The position numbers were made by a program, and so were the translations under genes. From assembly GCA_963796915.1 (NCBI GenBank), contig CAWCNI010000002.1, forward strand, positions 1,240,001-1,304,000: a DNA stretch of 64,000 bases, read 5' to 3'. How positions within the stretch are numbered: position 1 is the first letter of the stretch; every line of letters begins with the position of its first letter. This document shows positions 62,349 to 64,000 of this stretch, one piece after another. The notes under the pieces were generated by a model, which was not told the DNA's origin, did not search any database, and saw only the letters and a list, made by a program, of their open reading frames with translations. Source of the DNA: JAENWD01 sp963796915 (GTDB lineage: Bacteria; Acidobacteriota; Vicinamibacteria; Vicinamibacterales; JAENWD01).

Positions 62349-64000
62349 ATGACACGAGCCGTTCGCTCTCTCATTCTTGGCGTCGCGGCACTCCTTGCGG
62401 CAGTCGCGGGGACGGATGCGCCCGCACAGGCCGCAGGAGCCGGCGTCCGCCCGCTCGCGCATCTCGACGCCACCGTGGCCGCCTGGCGCCGCGCGCACTC
62501 CGGGCCTGCGACGCGCGTCATCGTCACGGTACGGCACGGCGCCCGCGCGCTCGTGCGACAGCGCCTGTCTGGTGCGGGCGACCGCATTGTCGCCGAGCAC
62601 CCGTCGCTCGACGCCATCACGGCCGTCGTCGGCGCCGCGGACCTCGACGCACTGGCTGCCAGCGGCGACGTCGTCGGGATTTCCGCTGACCACGTGGTGC
62701 ATCCGTCGTCGCTGCTCGGGCTGCTCGGCGGTGTCGTGACGACTGCCGTCAAAGTCGTCGCGACTGTCGTATTGCCAGGCGGCGCCAACACCGCCGGTCC
62801 CGCGGTGCCGCCGGCGGTGCTGCGATCGACGCTCGGGGTCGCGAACAGCCAGTGGACCGGCCGGGGCGTCGGCGTGGCGATCGTCGATTCGGGCATCGAG
62901 ATGTCGGCGGAGTTCCAGGGCCGCGTCACCGCCTTCTACGACTTCACCAGAGGCGATGTCGTCGCTGTCGCGCCGTACGACGACTACGGCCACGGCACGC
63001 ACGTCGCCGGCACTATCGGCGGATCCGGTGCGCTGTCTGCGGGCAACGACTATCGTGGACTTGCTCCTTCGGTCCGGCTCGTTGGTCTGAAGGTGCTCGA
63101 CGCCAATGGCGCCGGCTACACGAGCGATGTGATCCGGGCGATTGACTTCGCCGTCGCCAACAAGGCCGCGCTCGGCATCGACATCATCAACCTGTCTCTC
63201 GGCCATCCGATCGCCGAGCCCGCTGCCGTCGATCCGCTCGTGCAGGCTGTGGAGCGCGCCACCAGCGCAGGAATCGTGGTCGTCGCCGCGGCGGGCAACT
63301 ACGGCGTGAACCAGGCGACCGGGCGCCCCGGCTACGCGGGGATCACGTCGCCGGGCAACGCGCCCGACGCGATTACTGTCGGTGCCGAGCGCACCGACGA
63401 CACCGTGTCGCGCGGCGACGATCGCATTCCCGACTACAGCTCTGTCGGGTCCGAGCTGGTACGACGCCTACCTGAAGCCTGACATCCTGGCCCCCGGCCA
63501 CAACATCGTCGCCGTCGCGGCGCGCCAGGGCACGCTGTACAAGACGTATCCGCAATTGGCGGCGTCCGACGCCGACTACATGCGCCTGAGCGGGACCAGC
63601 ATGGCGACGGCGGTCGCGACCGGTTCAATCGCGCTCCTGCTGGAAGCCAATCGCGCGGCGTTCCCGGGTCGTCCGGCACTGACGCCGAATGCACTGAAGG
63701 CAATGCTCGAGTACACGTCGGTGGGCATCCACGACGACCTCGGTCTGCGAATACGACCCGCTGCGCAAAGGCGCCGGCGCCCTCAACGCCGGCGGCGCCA
63801 TCGACTTCGCGCGCGCTGTCGACACGTCGATTCCCGTCGGCCTCCCGTGGCTGGCGTTCGTGCCGTCGCCGTGGACCACGATCGGCGGCGAGTCGCTGGC
63901 GTGGAACCAGACCGTCATCTGGGGCAGCACGGTGATCTGGGGCAGCACGACGTCGGTGAACCAGGCCGCCTGGGGCACGACGGTGATCTGGGGCAGCAAC
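62349..64000 (+). CDS. secreted S8 (subtilisin-like) serine protease, right edge partial, two frameshifts
   Basis: Signal peptide MTRAVRSLILGVAALLAAVA, an inhibitor-like propeptide (about 40-110, 'ATRVIVTVRHGARALVRQRL') and the catalytic domain: Asp in 'GVGVAIVDSGIEMSAEFQGR', His in 'YDDYGHGTHVAGTIGGSG', oxyanion Asn in 'GIVVVAAAGNYGVNQATGRP', and Ser in 'YMRLSGTSMATAVATGSIAL'. Extra single bases near 63455 and 63750 shift the frame. Ignoring them it reads '...WYDAYLKPDILAPGHNIVAV' and '...CEYDPLRKGAGALNAGGAID'. The last 90 bases encode a TVIWGS-type repeat that continues beyond the window. At least 550 residues. Confidence 0.88.

Noticed and set aside
1..64000. tRNA, rRNA, prophage, insertion sequence or integrative element
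   Set aside because: I looked for cloverleaf-like arms, transposase or integrase genes and flanking direct repeats and saw none. A tRNAscan or ISfinder search would be needed to exclude small ones.

Overview
The window (about 64 kb, high GC, strong GC bias at third codon positions) looks like chromosome of an acidobacterium, most likely of the Vicinamibacteria type. The signs are a serine/threonine kinase fused to TolB/PD40 propeller repeats, a PadR + 'acidobacterial duplicated orphan permease' (ADOP) pair, Oar-like TonB-dependent receptors without SusD partners, tandem VCBS/ASPIC-UnbV (CRTAC1-like) proteins, and a subtilase with WGS-type repeats. This placement is inference from gene content. 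I saw no rRNA, tRNA, CRISPR array, integrase or insertion sequence.

Layout. 0-7.4 kb: edge of a minus-strand gene, a small acidic protein, a receptor-like kinase, an exported concanavalin-like protein, an MFS exporter, an AAC(6')-like acetyltransferase and an exported unknown. 7.4-11.2 kb: PadR regulator with its operator, ADOP permease, HdeD-family membrane protein. 11.2-27 kb: carbohydrate locus with a GH36-like alpha-galactosidase, alditol-oxidase-like flavoenzyme, GH5-like enzyme, GH51, GH127, a second GH51, a LacI regulator and a divergent Oar-like TonB receptor whose promoter carries a perfect 16-bp LacI-type palindrome. Together these suggest uptake and breakdown of an arabinose/galactose-rich plant polysaccharide. 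27-39 kb: a tightly packed run of two TPR proteins, three tandem FG-GAP/ASPIC-UnbV proteins and a third GH51. 39-45.4 kb: another TonB receptor with acidic segments and a very long surface protein. 45.5-54 kb: VOC protein, cysteine-synthase-like enzyme, metzincin protease, secreted methyltransferase-like protein, lipoprotein, DUF5009 acyltransferase-like protein and a PabB-PabC fusion. 54-64 kb: siderophore-type TonB receptor behind a Fur-like box, GDSL hydrolase, PiT phosphate transporter, fasciclin protein, HD-GYP-GAF protein and a subtilase that runs off the right edge.

Two cautions. Many reading frames are broken by single-base changes, nearly all of them apparent one-base insertions. They are packed densely into the three ASPIC/UnbV genes (28 sites in about 5.3 kb) and the minus-strand GH51 gene, while neighbouring stretches of 8-10 kb have none. 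Coordinates for these genes are given as whole loci across the frameshifts. Second, short palindromic repeats (core GGGCCGATCT-GA-AGATCGGCCC) recur between genes at about 10.57 kb and 52.15-52.28 kb.
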